This document shows positions 26,224-37,967 of a stretch of DNA of 64,000 nucleotides, one piece after another. The translations under genes were made by a program, and so were the position numbers. Numbering within the stretch: the stretch's first letter is position 1; each line of letters opens with the position of its first letter. The notes beneath the pieces are model-generated. The model ran no database searches. It had not been told where the DNA came from and saw only the letters and a program-made list of their open reading frames with translations. The DNA comes from Pseudomonadota bacterium (lineage in GTDB: Bacteria; Pseudomonadota; Alphaproteobacteria; Rhizobiales; Phreatobacteraceae). The stretch covers positions 124,001 through 188,000 of the forward strand of contig JAIUOO010000001.1 in NCBI GenBank assembly GCA_020161695.1, given 5' to 3'.

Positions 26224-27216
26224 TCAGTTCTGCAGCTTGATCTGCGCGGTATCGATGATCTGCTTGAACTTGGCCATCTCGCTCACCGACTTCTGCCGCA
26301 TCTGATCGGGCGTCGAGGGGGTCGATTCCGCGCCCATTTCCTCGAAGCGCTTCACCACGGCGGGCTCGGCGAGAACCTCCTGCAGCGCCTTCGACAGCCG
26401 CTCGCAGATTTCCTTCGGCGTGCCCTTGGGCGCTACGAAACCGTTCCACGAGGTGATGTCGAAGCCCGGAAGCGTATCTGCGAGGGCTGGAATTTCCGGC
26501 GCGATGGCGGCGCGCTTCAGCGAGGTGACCGCGAAGCCGCGGAGCGCGCCGGACTTGTAGTGCGGATAGGGCGAGGTGAAATTGTCGAAGGAAAGCTTGA
26601 CCTCGCCCGTGATCAGGCCCTGCACGAGGCCGGCCGAGGAGCGGAACGGCACATGCGTCATGCGCGTGCCGGTCAACTGCATGAACAGTTCGCCGGACAG
26701 GTGGATCGACGTGCCGATGCCGGACGAGCCGAAATTCTCCTTGCCCGGATTGGCCTTCAGATAGGCGATGAACTCGGGCAGCGTCTGGGCGGGCACCGAG
26801 GGATGCACGCACATGAAATTCGGCTGCGACGAGGACAGCGACAGGAACTCGAAATCGTCGAGCGGCTTGAAGGGCAGCCGGTCGCCATAGAGATTCGGGT
26901 TGATGCCGTGGTTGGCGATCGTGGTCATGCCGATCGTGTAGCCGTCATTGGTCGCGCGGGCCGTCGCCGCGACGCCGACATTGCCGCCGGCGCCGGCCTT
27001 GTTCTCGATCACGAAGCTCTGGCCGAGCTTGACCGACAGGCGCTCGCAGACGATGCGGCCGATCACGTCGGTCGACCCGCCCGCGCCGAAGGGCACGATG
27101 CAGGTCACCGGACGCGCCGGGTAGCTCTGGGCAAATCCTTCCGACGCCACGAAGGGCGCGGCACCGGCGCCTGCGGCAATTTTGAGCGCAGTACGCCTGG
27201 AGATCGAAGTGGTCAT
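26224..27216 (-). CDS. Bug-type tripartite tricarboxylate transporter binding protein
   Basis: A 330-residue periplasmic binding protein of the Bug/TctC family with a twin-arginine-like leader ('SISRRTALKIAAGAGAAPFVA'). Core motifs: 'IVPFGAGGSTDVIGRIV', 'VIENKAGAGGNVGVAATAR' and 'NFGSSGIGTSIHLSGELFM'. It starts at the ATG at 27216 behind AGGGGGA, although the frame runs on upstream to 27993. No TctAB genes are adjacent. It is the second Bug protein in the window and not closely similar to the one at 11721. Confidence 0.88.
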   Translation of the reverse strand: MTTSISRRTALKIAAGAGAAPFVASEGFAQSYPARPVTCIVPFGAGGSTDVIGRIVCERLSVKLGQSFVIENKAGAGGNVGVAATARATNDGYTIGMTTIANHGINPNLYGDRLPFKPLDDFEFLSLSSSQPNFMCVHPSVPAQTLPEFIAYLKANPGKENFGSSGIGTSIHLSGELFMQLTGTRMTHVPFRSSAGLVQGLITGEVKLSFDNFTSPYPHYKSGALRGFAVTSLKRAAIAPEIPALADTLPGFDITSWNGFVAPKGTPKEICERLSKALQEVLAEPAVVKRFEEMGAESTPSTPDQMRQKSVSEMAKFKQIIDTAQIKLQN

Positions 27217-27341
27217 GTTTCCCCCTATGGAACTGATACGGTCGCGGCCTGGATGCCGTCGTTGGGGGAAAACTAGCACGCAAGCCCGCGACTTCAACCG
27301 CCCGGCCGCCACAGCAGCGGCGCCCGGGCAGCCGAAGCGCA

Positions 27342-28328
27342 TCAGTCGAGCGGGCGCAGCTGCCGTGGCAGGGCAGCAAGATCGGCTTCCAGCTCGCCAA
27401 TCCGGGCACGCAGGGCCGATTCGGCCTCGGTGCGATTGCTGAACTCGGCGGTGTCGACGACGAACTTCTCGCCGCGCAGGAAACCGGACTTCTTCACCGT
27501 CACGCCATTGGTGCGCAGGTCGTCGAGGACCTTCTGCGCCGCCGTGATCTTGGCGTTGATGCCCTTGTTGTGCTCCAGCGAGGTCTCGCGGTCGCGGGCG
27601 CGCTGCTCGCCGGCCAGCTTGTCGTTGCGCACCTTGATGCGCGCCTTGTAGTCGGCCTGGTCGAGCCATTCGGTGCGCTGGCAGACGAGCAGGAGCGAGG
27701 CCGTCGTGCCGGCAGCCCAGCCCAGGCCGAAAGCGCCGAGCACGGCTTCCGCCTCGCGGCGGTTGCCCTGGCGGACGACCTTCTGGTGCTCGTGATAGGT
27801 CAGGCTCTTGTCGAGCGGGACGACCATCTTGATCTCCCACTGATCCTGATTGAGCTCGGCGATCACCTGGTCGAAGCGACGGGATATGTCGCCGACATCG
27901 ACGGTCACGGCGCCGAGGCTCCATTCCTTGTCGCCCTCGGTCTTGGCCCAGGAGGGGAACAGGTCGACGGTAAACTGCTTGGTCTCGATCCACGGGATCA
28001 TCGGGGCGTTCTCGGCATTCGCGGAAACTGGAGCGTGTTGGGCGGGCACGGGCGGCGACGGCGCAGGTTCCGTCTCGGCCGGGTGCTGGAGCGTGAAACC
28101 ATCGACGATGGCCTCGGTCTCGTCGTCGGCCGCGGCGCGTTGCAGGGAAAAGCCGTCGAGCGCGGCGGCCAGTTCGTCGAGCTTGGCGCGATCTTCGGGC
28201 GGCAGGTCCGCCGGCGCAGCACCCGAGGGCTTCGCCTCAGCGGCCCGGGCGGGCTCTTGAGCCTCCGGCGGCCGCGAGCCCGTCGAGGTAGCGCTTCCAG
28301 AGGGCGTCGCGGTCACGTCCGAGCTCAT
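27342..28328 (-). CDS. Uncharacterised protein with conserved C-terminal domain, overlapping DUF971 gene
   Basis: A 328-residue protein of unknown function. The first 110 residues are low-complexity (Ala, Pro, Glu) and contain two copies of a DGFSLQ/DGFTLQ motif (about residues 58 and 76). From 'IPWIETKQFTVDLFPSWAK' onward the sequence looks folded, with 'DISRRFDQVIAELNQDQWE' and a hydrophobic 'AVLGAFGLGWAAGTTASLLLV' helix, then a C-terminal coiled coil ('TEAESALRARIGELEADLAAL'). The 5' end overlaps the DUF971 gene by 92 bp in another frame. A later start near ATG 28001 would avoid the overlap but drop the repeats. Confidence 0.62.
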   Translation of the reverse strand: MSSDVTATPSGSATSTGSRPPEAQEPARAAEAKPSGAAPADLPPEDRAKLDELAAALDGFSLQRAAADDETEAIVDGFTLQHPAETEPAPSPPVPAQHAPVSANAENAPMIPWIETKQFTVDLFPSWAKTEGDKEWSLGAVTVDVGDISRRFDQVIAELNQDQWEIKMVVPLDKSLTYHEHQKVVRQGNRREAEAVLGAFGLGWAAGTTASLLLVCQRTEWLDQADYKARIKVRNDKLAGEQRARDRETSLEHNKGINAKITAAQKVLDDLRTNGVTVKKSGFLRGEKFVVDTAEFSNRTEAESALRARIGELEADLAALPRQLRPLD

Positions 28329-28641
28329 AGAGATAATCCCATGAATAGATGCCGGTGGAGTGCATGTCGTCGAAGCTGAGGCGCACCGCGTAGTGACCCA
28401 CGCGGTCGATGCCGATCAGTTGGACGTCCTGCTTGCCACCGATATATTTGCGTTCGGCCGGCGAATGGCCCTGAACCTCCGCCGACGGGCTCTCGACGCG
28501 CAGATATTCTGCATCGAGGGCGAAAATATGCCCGTCATCGAAGCTGACAGTCAGGCGACGGCGGTCAGCAGAGAGGCGCAATTCGACCGGCCATGCATGA
28601 TGGCTGCCCGTCGCGCTCTCGACCGCGCTGATCTCCGCCAT
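28237..28641 (-). CDS. DUF971 (gamma-butyrobetaine hydroxylase-like N-terminal) protein
   Basis: A 134-residue single-domain DUF971 protein: 'HAWPVELRLSADRRRLTVSF', 'LDAEYLRVESPSAEVQGHSP', and the end motif 'DDMHSTGIYSWDYLYELGR' with the His, Tyr and Trp seen across the family. Eukaryotic relatives use this fold as a zinc-binding N-terminal domain of carnitine-pathway hydroxylases, and stand-alone bacterial forms often lie near Mrp or moa genes. Here it is divergent from moaA. GGAG precedes the ATG. Confidence 0.85.
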   Translation of the reverse strand: MAEISAVESATGSHHAWPVELRLSADRRRLTVSFDDGHIFALDAEYLRVESPSAEVQGHSPAERKYIGGKQDVQLIGIDRVGHYAVRLSFDDMHSTGIYSWDYLYELGRDRDALWKRYLDGLAAAGGSRARPGR

Positions 28642-28805
28642 GGGGGCCTCTCCGTGCCGGATCGATGCAACCGATCAGGACTGGTAGCTGGTTCTCCCGG
28701 CATCTTCAACGCTGGCGGACGTGACGAACGCGGTAAGGTCACCTAAATAGAACAATGACAGGGCGCGCCCGGCCCGCTGGTCCGGCCGCCCCTTGGAAGC
28801 CTGCC

Positions 28806-29831
28806 ATGTTCGACGATGTGTCCACGACGAAGCCCGCGCCGATGATCGACCCCTTTGGCCGGTCGATCGACTACCTGCGCGTCTCGGTCACCGACCGCTG
28901 CGATTTCCGCTGCGTCTATTGCATGGCCGAGAACATGGCCTTCCTGCCGAAAAAGGACCTCCTGTCGCTGGAGGAGCTGGATCGGCTGTGCTCGGCCTTC
29001 GTCGACAAGGGCGTCAGGAAGCTCCGGCTCACCGGCGGCGAGCCGCTGGTCCGCAAGGACGTCATGACGCTGTTCCGCTCGCTGTCGAGGCATCTTTCCT
29101 CCGGCGCGCTCGACGAACTGACCGTGACCACCAACGGCTCGCAGCTCGCGCGCTACGCGGCCGATCTCGCGGCTCTCGGCGTGAAGCGCATCAACGTGTC
29201 GATGGACACGCTGGACCCGGCCAAATTCCGCGCCATCACGCGCTGGGGCGATCTCGCCGACGTCCTGCGCGGCATCGACGCGGCGCTTGCGGCCGGCATC
29301 CACGTCAAGATCAACGCCGTGGCGCTGAAGGGCGTCAACGAGGACGAGATCGAGGACCTCATCGCCTGGGCGCACGGCAAGGGCATGGACATCTCGTTCA
29401 TCGAGGTCATGCCGCTCGGCGACATCGAGCCGTCGCGGCTCGACCAGTATCTGCCCCTGTCGGTGGTGCGCGCCCGGCTGATGGACCGCTGGACCCTGGC
29501 CGAGAGCGATCATCGAACCGGCGGTCCCGCCCGCTACGTCACCGTGAGGGAGACCGGCGGCCTCGTCGGCTTCATCACGCCGATGACCCACAATTTCTGC
29601 GAGAGCTGCAACCGCGTCAGGGTCACCTGCACCGGAACCCTCTACATGTGCCTCGGGCAGGAGGATGCCGCGGACCTGCGCGCGCCGCTGCGTGCCTCGG
29701 AGGGCAACGACCTGCTCTACGCCGCGATCGACCGGGCCATCGCCCGCAAGCCCAAGGGCCACGACTTCATCATCGACCGCCGCACGCGCCGTCCATCGGT
29801 AGGCCGCCACATGAGCATGACGGGCGGGTGA
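28806..29831 (+). CDS. moaA: GTP 3',8-cyclase
   Basis: Radical-SAM enzyme that, with MoaC, converts GTP to cyclic pyranopterin monophosphate, the first step of molybdenum cofactor synthesis. The N-terminal cluster motif is 'CDFRCVYC' (CxxxCxxC); the C-terminal cluster ligands lie in '[19 protein letters not shown]'; and the protein ends with the essential GG ('SMTGG'). It has 341 residues. The ATG at 28806 has GGAAG upstream; an in-frame ATG at 28755 lacks one. No other moa or moe genes are in the window. Confidence 0.95.
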   Translation: MFDDVSTTKPAPMIDPFGRSIDYLRVSVTDRCDFRCVYCMAENMAFLPKKDLLSLEELDRLCSAFVDKGVRKLRLTGGEPLVRKDVMTLFRSLSRHLSSGALDELTVTTNGSQLARYAADLAALGVKRINVSMDTLDPAKFRAITRWGDLADVLRGIDAALAAGIHVKINAVALKGVNEDEIEDLIAWAHGKGMDISFIEVMPLGDIEPSRLDQYLPLSVVRARLMDRWTLAESDHRTGGPARYVTVRETGGLVGFITPMTHNFCESCNRVRVTCTGTLYMCLGQEDAADLRAPLRASEGNDLLYAAIDRAIARKPKGHDFIIDRRTRRPSVGRHMSMTGG

Positions 29832-30102
29832 GCGTTATCGCGCCCGCGCAATTATCTTTCATTCACAGGCGAACAATTGGAACGGCGCCCGTGACGCGGG
29901 AATTCAATCCGCTACAGGTCTTTCGTTCGTCAGTATTGCCAATATTCCACCACAATTGATCACCAAATGCCCACTCAACGAAAGATCGGAACCGTTAGCG
30001 CAACACGTTAGTTCTGCGCGCTCCTTCCCGGTCGACGCATTCCAGTCACAATCGATCCGGGCAACGTCGCTCTGGATCTCATAGGCGACCAAGGCGACCG
30101 CG

Positions 30103-30789
30103 ATGACCCGCTCATCCCCGTCGCAGCCTGATCCCGTTCTTGTCAGGGACGAGCTGCGGCGCCTGCTCGAATCGAGCTTCATTCCCGACGATTCGCTTCT
30201 GGCGAAGATGCTGACCTACGTCGTCGAGCAGACGCTTGCCGGCGACGGCCGGTCGATCAAGGCCTATACGGTCGCGGTCGAGGCACTGGGCCGTCCCACC
30301 GATTTCGATCCGGACCGCGATTCGACCGTGCGCGTGGCGGCCATGCGGCTGCGTTCGGCGCTCGATCACTACTATGCCGGCCCGGGTGCCCAGAGCGCGC
30401 TGCGCATCTGCATGCTGCCGGGCTCCTACCGGCCGATTTTCGAGCCCGTGACGGATGTCGCATCCGAGCCCGCGCTTGTGGCGGACCAGATCGACGAACC
30501 AGCCCTGCCGCCGCCGGCCTTCCTGTCGCGATTCCGGCTGGCCATGCCTTCGACCCGGGTCTGGCTGGCGACGATCAGCGCGATCCTCGCCATCGACCTC
30601 CTGGCGACCGTATCGCTGATGGCGGTTCAGCTGCGTGCCCCCCAGGCCCAGGCGGCGCAGCGATGGACGCCGGCGGACAATGAAGTGCAGACGCTCGTCG
30701 CGGAAAAGCCGAACAAGGCCATTGGCATTCTGGTCTACGACTATATCCAGAACCACGTGCAGGCCACCTACGGCCAGCCCATGCCCTGA
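30103..30789 (+). CDS. Single-pass membrane protein with a conserved N-terminal domain
   Basis: A 228-residue protein. The first 115 residues match a domain common in Hyphomicrobiales in front of TolB/TPR-like sensor proteins: 'LLAKMLTYVVEQTLAGDGR', 'VEALGRPTDFDPDRDSTVRV', 'MRLRSALDHYYAG' and 'ICMLPGSYRPIFEP'. One membrane helix follows ('LATISAILAIDLLATVSLMAV'), and then only about 60 extracytoplasmic residues instead of the usual long C-terminal part. It may be a short natural variant or a remnant. The N-terminal domain is thought to be cytoplasmic and possibly DNA-binding; that is inference. Confidence 0.6.
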   Translation: MTRSSPSQPDPVLVRDELRRLLESSFIPDDSLLAKMLTYVVEQTLAGDGRSIKAYTVAVEALGRPTDFDPDRDSTVRVAAMRLRSALDHYYAGPGAQSALRICMLPGSYRPIFEPVTDVASEPALVADQIDEPALPPPAFLSRFRLAMPSTRVWLATISAILAIDLLATVSLMAVQLRAPQAQAAQRWTPADNEVQTLVAEKPNKAIGILVYDYIQNHVQATYGQPMP

Positions 30790-30900
30790 CGCGAGCGCCC
30801 GGCGCCGGTAGCGGGGCTGGTCCCCTGCCTTCGCGCTCGACGCGCCCCCACCCCCGCGCTACCTCACAATGCGGGGAAGAAACGACCGGAGCATCGGCGC

Positions 30901-32034
30901 GTGCCGAGCCATGACGTCATCGTCGCCGGAATCGGCGCCATGGGTTCCGCCGCGGCCTGGCACCTCGCCCGCCGCGGCCAGAGGGTGCTTGGGCTCGAGC
31001 GGTTCGACATTCCGCATGCGATGGGCTCGTCGCACGGCATCAACCGCATCATCCGCCTCGCCTATTTCGAGCATCCGCTCTACGTGCCCTTGCTGCGCCG
31101 CGCCTACGAGCTATGGCGCGAGACGGAACGGGCCTTCGGCGAGCAGCTGCTGCACATTACCGGCGGCATCGACGCGGGTCCGGAGGATGGACGCGTTGTT
31201 TCCGGCTCGCTCCGGGCCTGTCGCGAGCACGGCCTCCCGCACGAACTGATCGACGCGAAGGAGCTTTCCCGCCGGCACCCTGCCTATCGTCTGCCCGCCG
31301 GCCATGTCGCGAACTGGCAGGCGGATGCCGGCTTCGTCATGAGCGAGCGCGCCATCGTCGCCCATGCCGCGATGGCCATGGCGGCGGGAGCCGAGATTCG
31401 CGGCCGCGAGGCGATCACGGGCTGGCAGCCGACGCCGGGCGGCGGCGTGCGGGTCACGACCACGCGCGGCACCTACGAAGCCGGCCGGCTGATCCTGTCG
31501 ACGGGTGCGTGGATCGGCGATCACGTCCCCGCCCTCACCCGCTTCGCGGTCCCCGAGCGACAGGTTCTCGGCTGGTTTCAGCCGAAGAACCCGGCTCATT
31601 TCGCGCCGGACCGGTTCCCCGTCTCCATCGTCGAGACAGCGCGCGGCACCTGCTACCAGTTCCCCATCTTCGGCGTGCCGGGATTCAAGATCGGCCTCTA
31701 CAACCACCTCAGGCAGTCCGGCCATGCCGACGCGCTGTCGCGCGAGCCGACGGACGAGGACGAGGATGCGCTGCGCGCGGTGATGCGCGAGGCCTTCCCG
31801 GATGCCGACGGACCGACGCTGGCGCTCCGGACCTGCATGTTCACCAACACGCCCGACGAGCATTTCGTCGTGGACACCCTGCCCGATCACCCCCAGGTCA
31901 TCGTCGCGTCGCCCTGTTCCGGTCATGGCTTCAAGTTCGCCTCGGTCATGGGCGAGGTTCTGGCGGACCTCGCCGCCAGCGGATCGACGCGCCACGACCT
32001 TTCGCTTTTCCGCCTCGCCCGCTTCGCCTCCTGA
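30901..32034 (+). CDS. solA: SolA/monomeric sarcosine oxidase-type flavoenzyme
   Basis: A 377-residue FAD-dependent amine oxidase, like N-methyltryptophan or sarcosine oxidase, that makes formaldehyde and hydrogen peroxide. The dinucleotide motif 'VAGIGAMGSAAAWHLARRG' opens the protein. The covalent-flavin Cys is residue 312 in 'LRTCMFTNTPDEHFVVD', the SolA signature, and 'CSGHGFKFA' closes the flavin site. The GTG start has only a distant GGAG. Substrate choice between N-methyltryptophan, sarcosine and other N-methyl amino acids cannot be decided here. A DMT exporter gene follows 18 bp later. Confidence 0.87.
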   Translation: MPSHDVIVAGIGAMGSAAAWHLARRGQRVLGLERFDIPHAMGSSHGINRIIRLAYFEHPLYVPLLRRAYELWRETERAFGEQLLHITGGIDAGPEDGRVVSGSLRACREHGLPHELIDAKELSRRHPAYRLPAGHVANWQADAGFVMSERAIVAHAAMAMAAGAEIRGREAITGWQPTPGGGVRVTTTRGTYEAGRLILSTGAWIGDHVPALTRFAVPERQVLGWFQPKNPAHFAPDRFPVSIVETARGTCYQFPIFGVPGFKIGLYNHLRQSGHADALSREPTDEDEDALRAVMREAFPDADGPTLALRTCMFTNTPDEHFVVDTLPDHPQVIVASPCSGHGFKFASVMGEVLADLAASGSTRHDLSLFRLARFAS

Positions 32035-32052
32035 TCCGATCCGAGACCGTCC

Positions 32053-32988
32053 GTGACCCCGCTTGTCCTCCCCGCCGTCGATGCCTCCGCCAACCGGCGC
32101 GGCATCATCGCCATGTGCACGGCGATGGCCTGTTTCATGACGAACGACACGCTGGTGAAGATCGTCTCGACCCAGCTGCCGGCCGGCGAGATCATCGCGA
32201 TACGCGGCCTGTTCGCCACCATCCTGGTGCTCGGCTGGGTCTTCGCGATGGGGCATGCCCGCGACCTTCCCCGCATCGTCTCGCCGCTGGTGATGACCCG
32301 CGCCGGCATGGAGGCGCTGGTCGCCTTCCTGTTCATCTCGGCGCTGGCCTCGATCCCCATCGCGGACATCACCGCGATCTTCCTGATCACGCCGCTGCTG
32401 ATCACCGCCCTGTCGGGCCCGCTTCTCAAGGAACAGGTCGGCTGGCGGCGCTGGTCGGCGGTTGCCGCCGGCTTTGTCGGCATGCTGCTGGTGGTGAAGC
32501 CCGGCGGCGCCGGCTTCGTCGCAGGTTCGGCGACGGCCATGGCGCTTGTCAGCGTGGTGTTCTGCGCACTGCGCGACATCGTCACGCGCTTCATCGACCA
32601 CCGCATACCGACCATCGTCGTGACGCTGTCGACCTGCGCGACGGTCGGCCTGTTCGGACTGGCGATGATCCCGTTCCAGACCTGGGTGCCGCCGGAGCCG
32701 AAGCACATCCTGATCCTGCTCGCCGCCTCGGTGGTGCTGGTCATCGGCAATCACGCGATGATCCTCGCCTTTCGCGGCGTCGAAGTGTCGCTGGTCTCGC
32801 CGTTCCGCTACTCGGTCATGGTCTGGGCCATCGTCTCGGGCATCACCGTGTTCGGCGAATGGCCGGACTGGATGAGCTGGACCGGCATAGGACTGATCGT
32901 CGCAGCCGGCCTCTACACGCTCCATCGCGAGCGCGTGCGCCTGCGCGTGCGCGACGCCAAGACGGAGGCGGCGGCGACGATTCCCTGA
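32053..32988 (+). CDS. EamA/DMT-family transporter
   Basis: A 311-residue membrane protein with two EamA repeats and about ten helices ('GEIIAIRGLFATILVLGWVF' in the first repeat; 'VSLVSPFRYSVMVWAIVSGI' in the second). It begins with GTG 18 bp after the oxidase gene, so they probably share a transcript. DMT proteins export or import small metabolites; the substrate is unknown. Confidence 0.85.
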   Translation: MTPLVLPAVDASANRRGIIAMCTAMACFMTNDTLVKIVSTQLPAGEIIAIRGLFATILVLGWVFAMGHARDLPRIVSPLVMTRAGMEALVAFLFISALASIPIADITAIFLITPLLITALSGPLLKEQVGWRRWSAVAAGFVGMLLVVKPGGAGFVAGSATAMALVSVVFCALRDIVTRFIDHRIPTIVVTLSTCATVGLFGLAMIPFQTWVPPEPKHILILLAASVVLVIGNHAMILAFRGVEVSLVSPFRYSVMVWAIVSGITVFGEWPDWMSWTGIGLIVAAGLYTLHRERVRLRVRDAKTEAAATIP

Positions 32989-33156
32989 CGTTGCCCTGCC
33001 CGTTCCGGATCATCCGGCCACCAAAGCCGTGCAAGGCATAACGCCCGCACCTGATACCGCAGCGGGTAACCTGTCGTAGAACATCCGCGCGGCCAGTGGC
33101 TTTTCGGTCCTAGACGCCCTTCCGCCTGCCACCTAAAGAAGCTGGTGGAGTTGCTC

Positions 33157-34371
33157 ATGGGTCTGTCCGCCTTCGCATTCGCCCGGTCCATCGCGGCCGT
33201 CGGGTCCAGGTCCATGGCCCGGTCCCTGGCGCTCGTCCTGGCTGTTACGCTTGCCGGCTGCGCCACGCAGCCGCGCCAACCGGCCGTTCCCGCACGCGAA
33301 ACGGCGGAAGCGACCTTCCTCGACATTCCCGATGCGCGCTTTTCCCTGACCGGCAACCCGAGCGAGCTCACCCGGATTTTCGTGGCCGCGGAGCGGCGCG
33401 CGCAGATGTCGGGGATGCGCGGCACCGAGCATATGCTGGCGATCTCGGGGGGCGGCGAGGACGGTGCCTTCGGCGCGGGCCTGCTTTATGGCTGGACCGA
33501 GCGCGGCGACCGACCGCAGTTCCGCCTCGTAACCGGTGTGTCGACGGGCTCGCTCACCGCACCGTTCGCCTTCCTCGGCAGCCGCTACGACGCGCAGCTC
33601 CAGGCGGTCTACACGACCGTCCAGCGGACCGACATTGTCCAGATTCTGCCCGTTCTGACCATTCTGCGCAGCGATTCCGTCGGCGATAGCGGCCCACTCG
33701 CCCGCCTGATCGCGACCCATGTAACCGACGAAATGGTCGCCGAGATCGGGCAAGAGTACCAGAAGGGGCGGATGCTGCTGATCGGCACCACCAATCTCGA
33801 CCTCGGCCAGCCCATCGCCTGGAATATCGGCGCCATCGCCGTCAGCAACCATCCTCGCAAGGTGCAGGCGATCCGCGATATCCTGCTTGCCTCCGCCTCC
33901 ATTCCCGGCGCGTTCCCGCCGGTCATGATGGACGTGATGGTCGGCGGGACCAGGCGCCAGGAGATGCATGTCGACGGCGGCGCGACGACACAGGTCTTCC
34001 TCTATCCCGGCAACATCCCGTTGCGCCAAGCGCCGCCCGCCGTCAGGCGCGTGCCGCGCGTCGCCTGGATCATCCGCAACGGCCGCACACAGCCGCTGCC
34101 CGAGGATGTCAAGCGCGGCCTGCTGCAGATCGCGGCGCGGTCGATTTCGACCATGATCACGTCGAATGCGATCGGCGACATCTACCGCATGTATCTGATC
34201 ACGCGGCGCGACGGCGTTGACTTCAACCTCGCCTACATTTCCAGCCGCTTCACCGTGCCCTACGAAAAGCCGTTCGACCCACCCTACATGAACGCGCTGT
34301 TCGAGTTCGGCCGCTCGGAGAGCCGGTCCGGCTCGCCCTGGCTGAAGCGACCGCCCGGCTACGTGCCCTGA
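33157..34371 (+). CDS. Patatin-like phospholipase, lipoprotein
   Basis: A 404-residue predicted lipoprotein with a lipobox at 'LAVTLAGC'. The patatin domain has an oxyanion glycine loop ('ISGGGEDGAFGAGLLYG'), the nucleophile elbow GVSTG ('VTGVSTGSLTAPFAF') and the catalytic Asp in 'HVDGGATTQVFL'. It is likely an outer-membrane-anchored serine hydrolase acting on lipids. Start choice: ATG 33157 follows GGTGGAG by 7 nt; the ATG at 33214 would give a shorter, neater lipoprotein leader. Confidence 0.87.
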   Translation: MGLSAFAFARSIAAVGSRSMARSLALVLAVTLAGCATQPRQPAVPARETAEATFLDIPDARFSLTGNPSELTRIFVAAERRAQMSGMRGTEHMLAISGGGEDGAFGAGLLYGWTERGDRPQFRLVTGVSTGSLTAPFAFLGSRYDAQLQAVYTTVQRTDIVQILPVLTILRSDSVGDSGPLARLIATHVTDEMVAEIGQEYQKGRMLLIGTTNLDLGQPIAWNIGAIAVSNHPRKVQAIRDILLASASIPGAFPPVMMDVMVGGTRRQEMHVDGGATTQVFLYPGNIPLRQAPPAVRRVPRVAWIIRNGRTQPLPEDVKRGLLQIAARSISTMITSNAIGDIYRMYLITRRDGVDFNLAYISSRFTVPYEKPFDPPYMNALFEFGRSESRSGSPWLKRPPGYVP

Positions 34372-34383
34372 GCGGCAATTCCG

Positions 34384-35226
34384 TCAACGCGCCGCAATCA
34401 GGCCGTCGACCCGTCGGATCGCGTCGGCCCGCGCCGCCGGGTCGGTGCCGACCCGCGCCCGCCCCGACCCGTCCGGCGTGAAGGCAAGCCCGGTTCGCTC
34501 CCGCATTCGCGAGGCGGGATCGTCAAATCCATGGAAGGCTCCGGGATAGACGACGATCTCGGCGGGCGCGCCCATGGAACGGGCCCGCGACACCAGCGCC
34601 TCGCAGGGAGCAGCCGGCGTCCAGTCGTCGGCGCCGCCGATGAGAATGGTCAGCGGCAGGCGGTTGACGAGACCGCGCTCGAGCGGCGTGCGGCAGCCCG
34701 GATAGAAGGCGATGACCTGCATGAAGTCCGGCCGCCCATCGGCCGGACGTGCGTTGCGGCTCGCCGCATGGAGGGCAGTGGAGCCGCCGTTCGACCACCC
34801 CACCAGGCTGATGCGATCCTGCCGGATGTCGGACCGCGCCTGCAGATAGGCGCGCGCCCCCGCGACATCGGCAAGACGTTCACGGGTCGGGCGCACGGTC
34901 CGCTCCCGGACGCCGCATTGCGAGCCAAGCCCGCGCGAGGCGAAACTGTCGGGCATCAGGACAGCGAACCCCTGGGACGTCCAGCGGCTCGCCCAGTCGG
35001 CATGCCGGCGCGCCAATTCGCCGCGCGCGTTGTCGCGCCCGCCGCAACCGTGGAGCGCCACCACCGCGGGAAAGGGACCGGTTCCGGCGGGGCGCATGAG
35101 GACCGCCTGAACGGATGTGCCGTCGGCACCTGTGAAACGGACCGTTTCCGACGTCTGTGCCGGCGCAGCGGAAGCGCTCGCTGCCGCAAGGCCCATCGCC
35201 AGCAACACCGTCCGCCCTGCCCGCAT
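34384..35226 (-). CDS. Secreted dienelactone hydrolase-like alpha/beta hydrolase
   Basis: A 280-residue exported hydrolase. The signal peptide is 'AGRTVLLAMGLAAASASAAPA'. The oxyanion region is 'VALHGCGGRDNARGELARR', the nucleophile elbow 'LVGWSNGGSTALHA' has Ser, and 'GGADDWTPAAPCEAL' and 'YPGAFHGFDDP' supply the Asp and His. Dienelactone hydrolases use Cys at the elbow, so this Ser form is better called a DLH-family esterase. It lies 80 bp downstream of the TRAP binding protein gene on the same strand. Confidence 0.82.
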   Translation of the reverse strand: MRAGRTVLLAMGLAAASASAAPAQTSETVRFTGADGTSVQAVLMRPAGTGPFPAVVALHGCGGRDNARGELARRHADWASRWTSQGFAVLMPDSFASRGLGSQCGVRERTVRPTRERLADVAGARAYLQARSDIRQDRISLVGWSNGGSTALHAASRNARPADGRPDFMQVIAFYPGCRTPLERGLVNRLPLTILIGGADDWTPAAPCEALVSRARSMGAPAEIVVYPGAFHGFDDPASRMRERTGLAFTPDGSGRARVGTDPAARADAIRRVDGLIAAR

Positions 35227-35306
35227 GCGCTTCTCGTCCTGCCGTGAACGGCATCGCCGAGCGGCCCTGGTGGCCGCCCGCCGACGCGCCATCGCTTCGC
35301 CGCCCG

Positions 35307-36506
<1,200 letters not shown>

Positions 36507-36582
36507 TCAGGGAAAGCACGAACCGGGGTGGAGAAATTTGGCTCTTCGCAATCCGACTACTACCGGAAATGCGTAAGACCCC

Positions 36583-36598
36583 GGCGGCCGAAGCCGCC
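36583..36598 (-). terminator. Stem-loop between the TRAP genes
   Basis: GGCGGC-CGAA-GCCGCC, 30 bp beyond the stop of the upstream copy, extended by CCC/GGG with one mismatch. No T tract follows, so it may slow or protect the transcript end rather than terminate. Confidence 0.3.
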
Positions 36599-36627
36599 AG
36601 GGCCGTATTCATTGCACTGAATTCAGA

Positions 36628-37914
<1,287 letters not shown>

Positions 37915-37967
37915 TCACGGGGATGGTAGGCGTCCCTCACGAACCAGCCATCCCAGCGGAGCTCCCC

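Noticed and set aside
31113..33041. A 642-residue plus-strand frame across the SolA and DMT genes
   Set aside because: It runs out of frame through two well-supported genes and is extremely Arg/Pro/His-rich.
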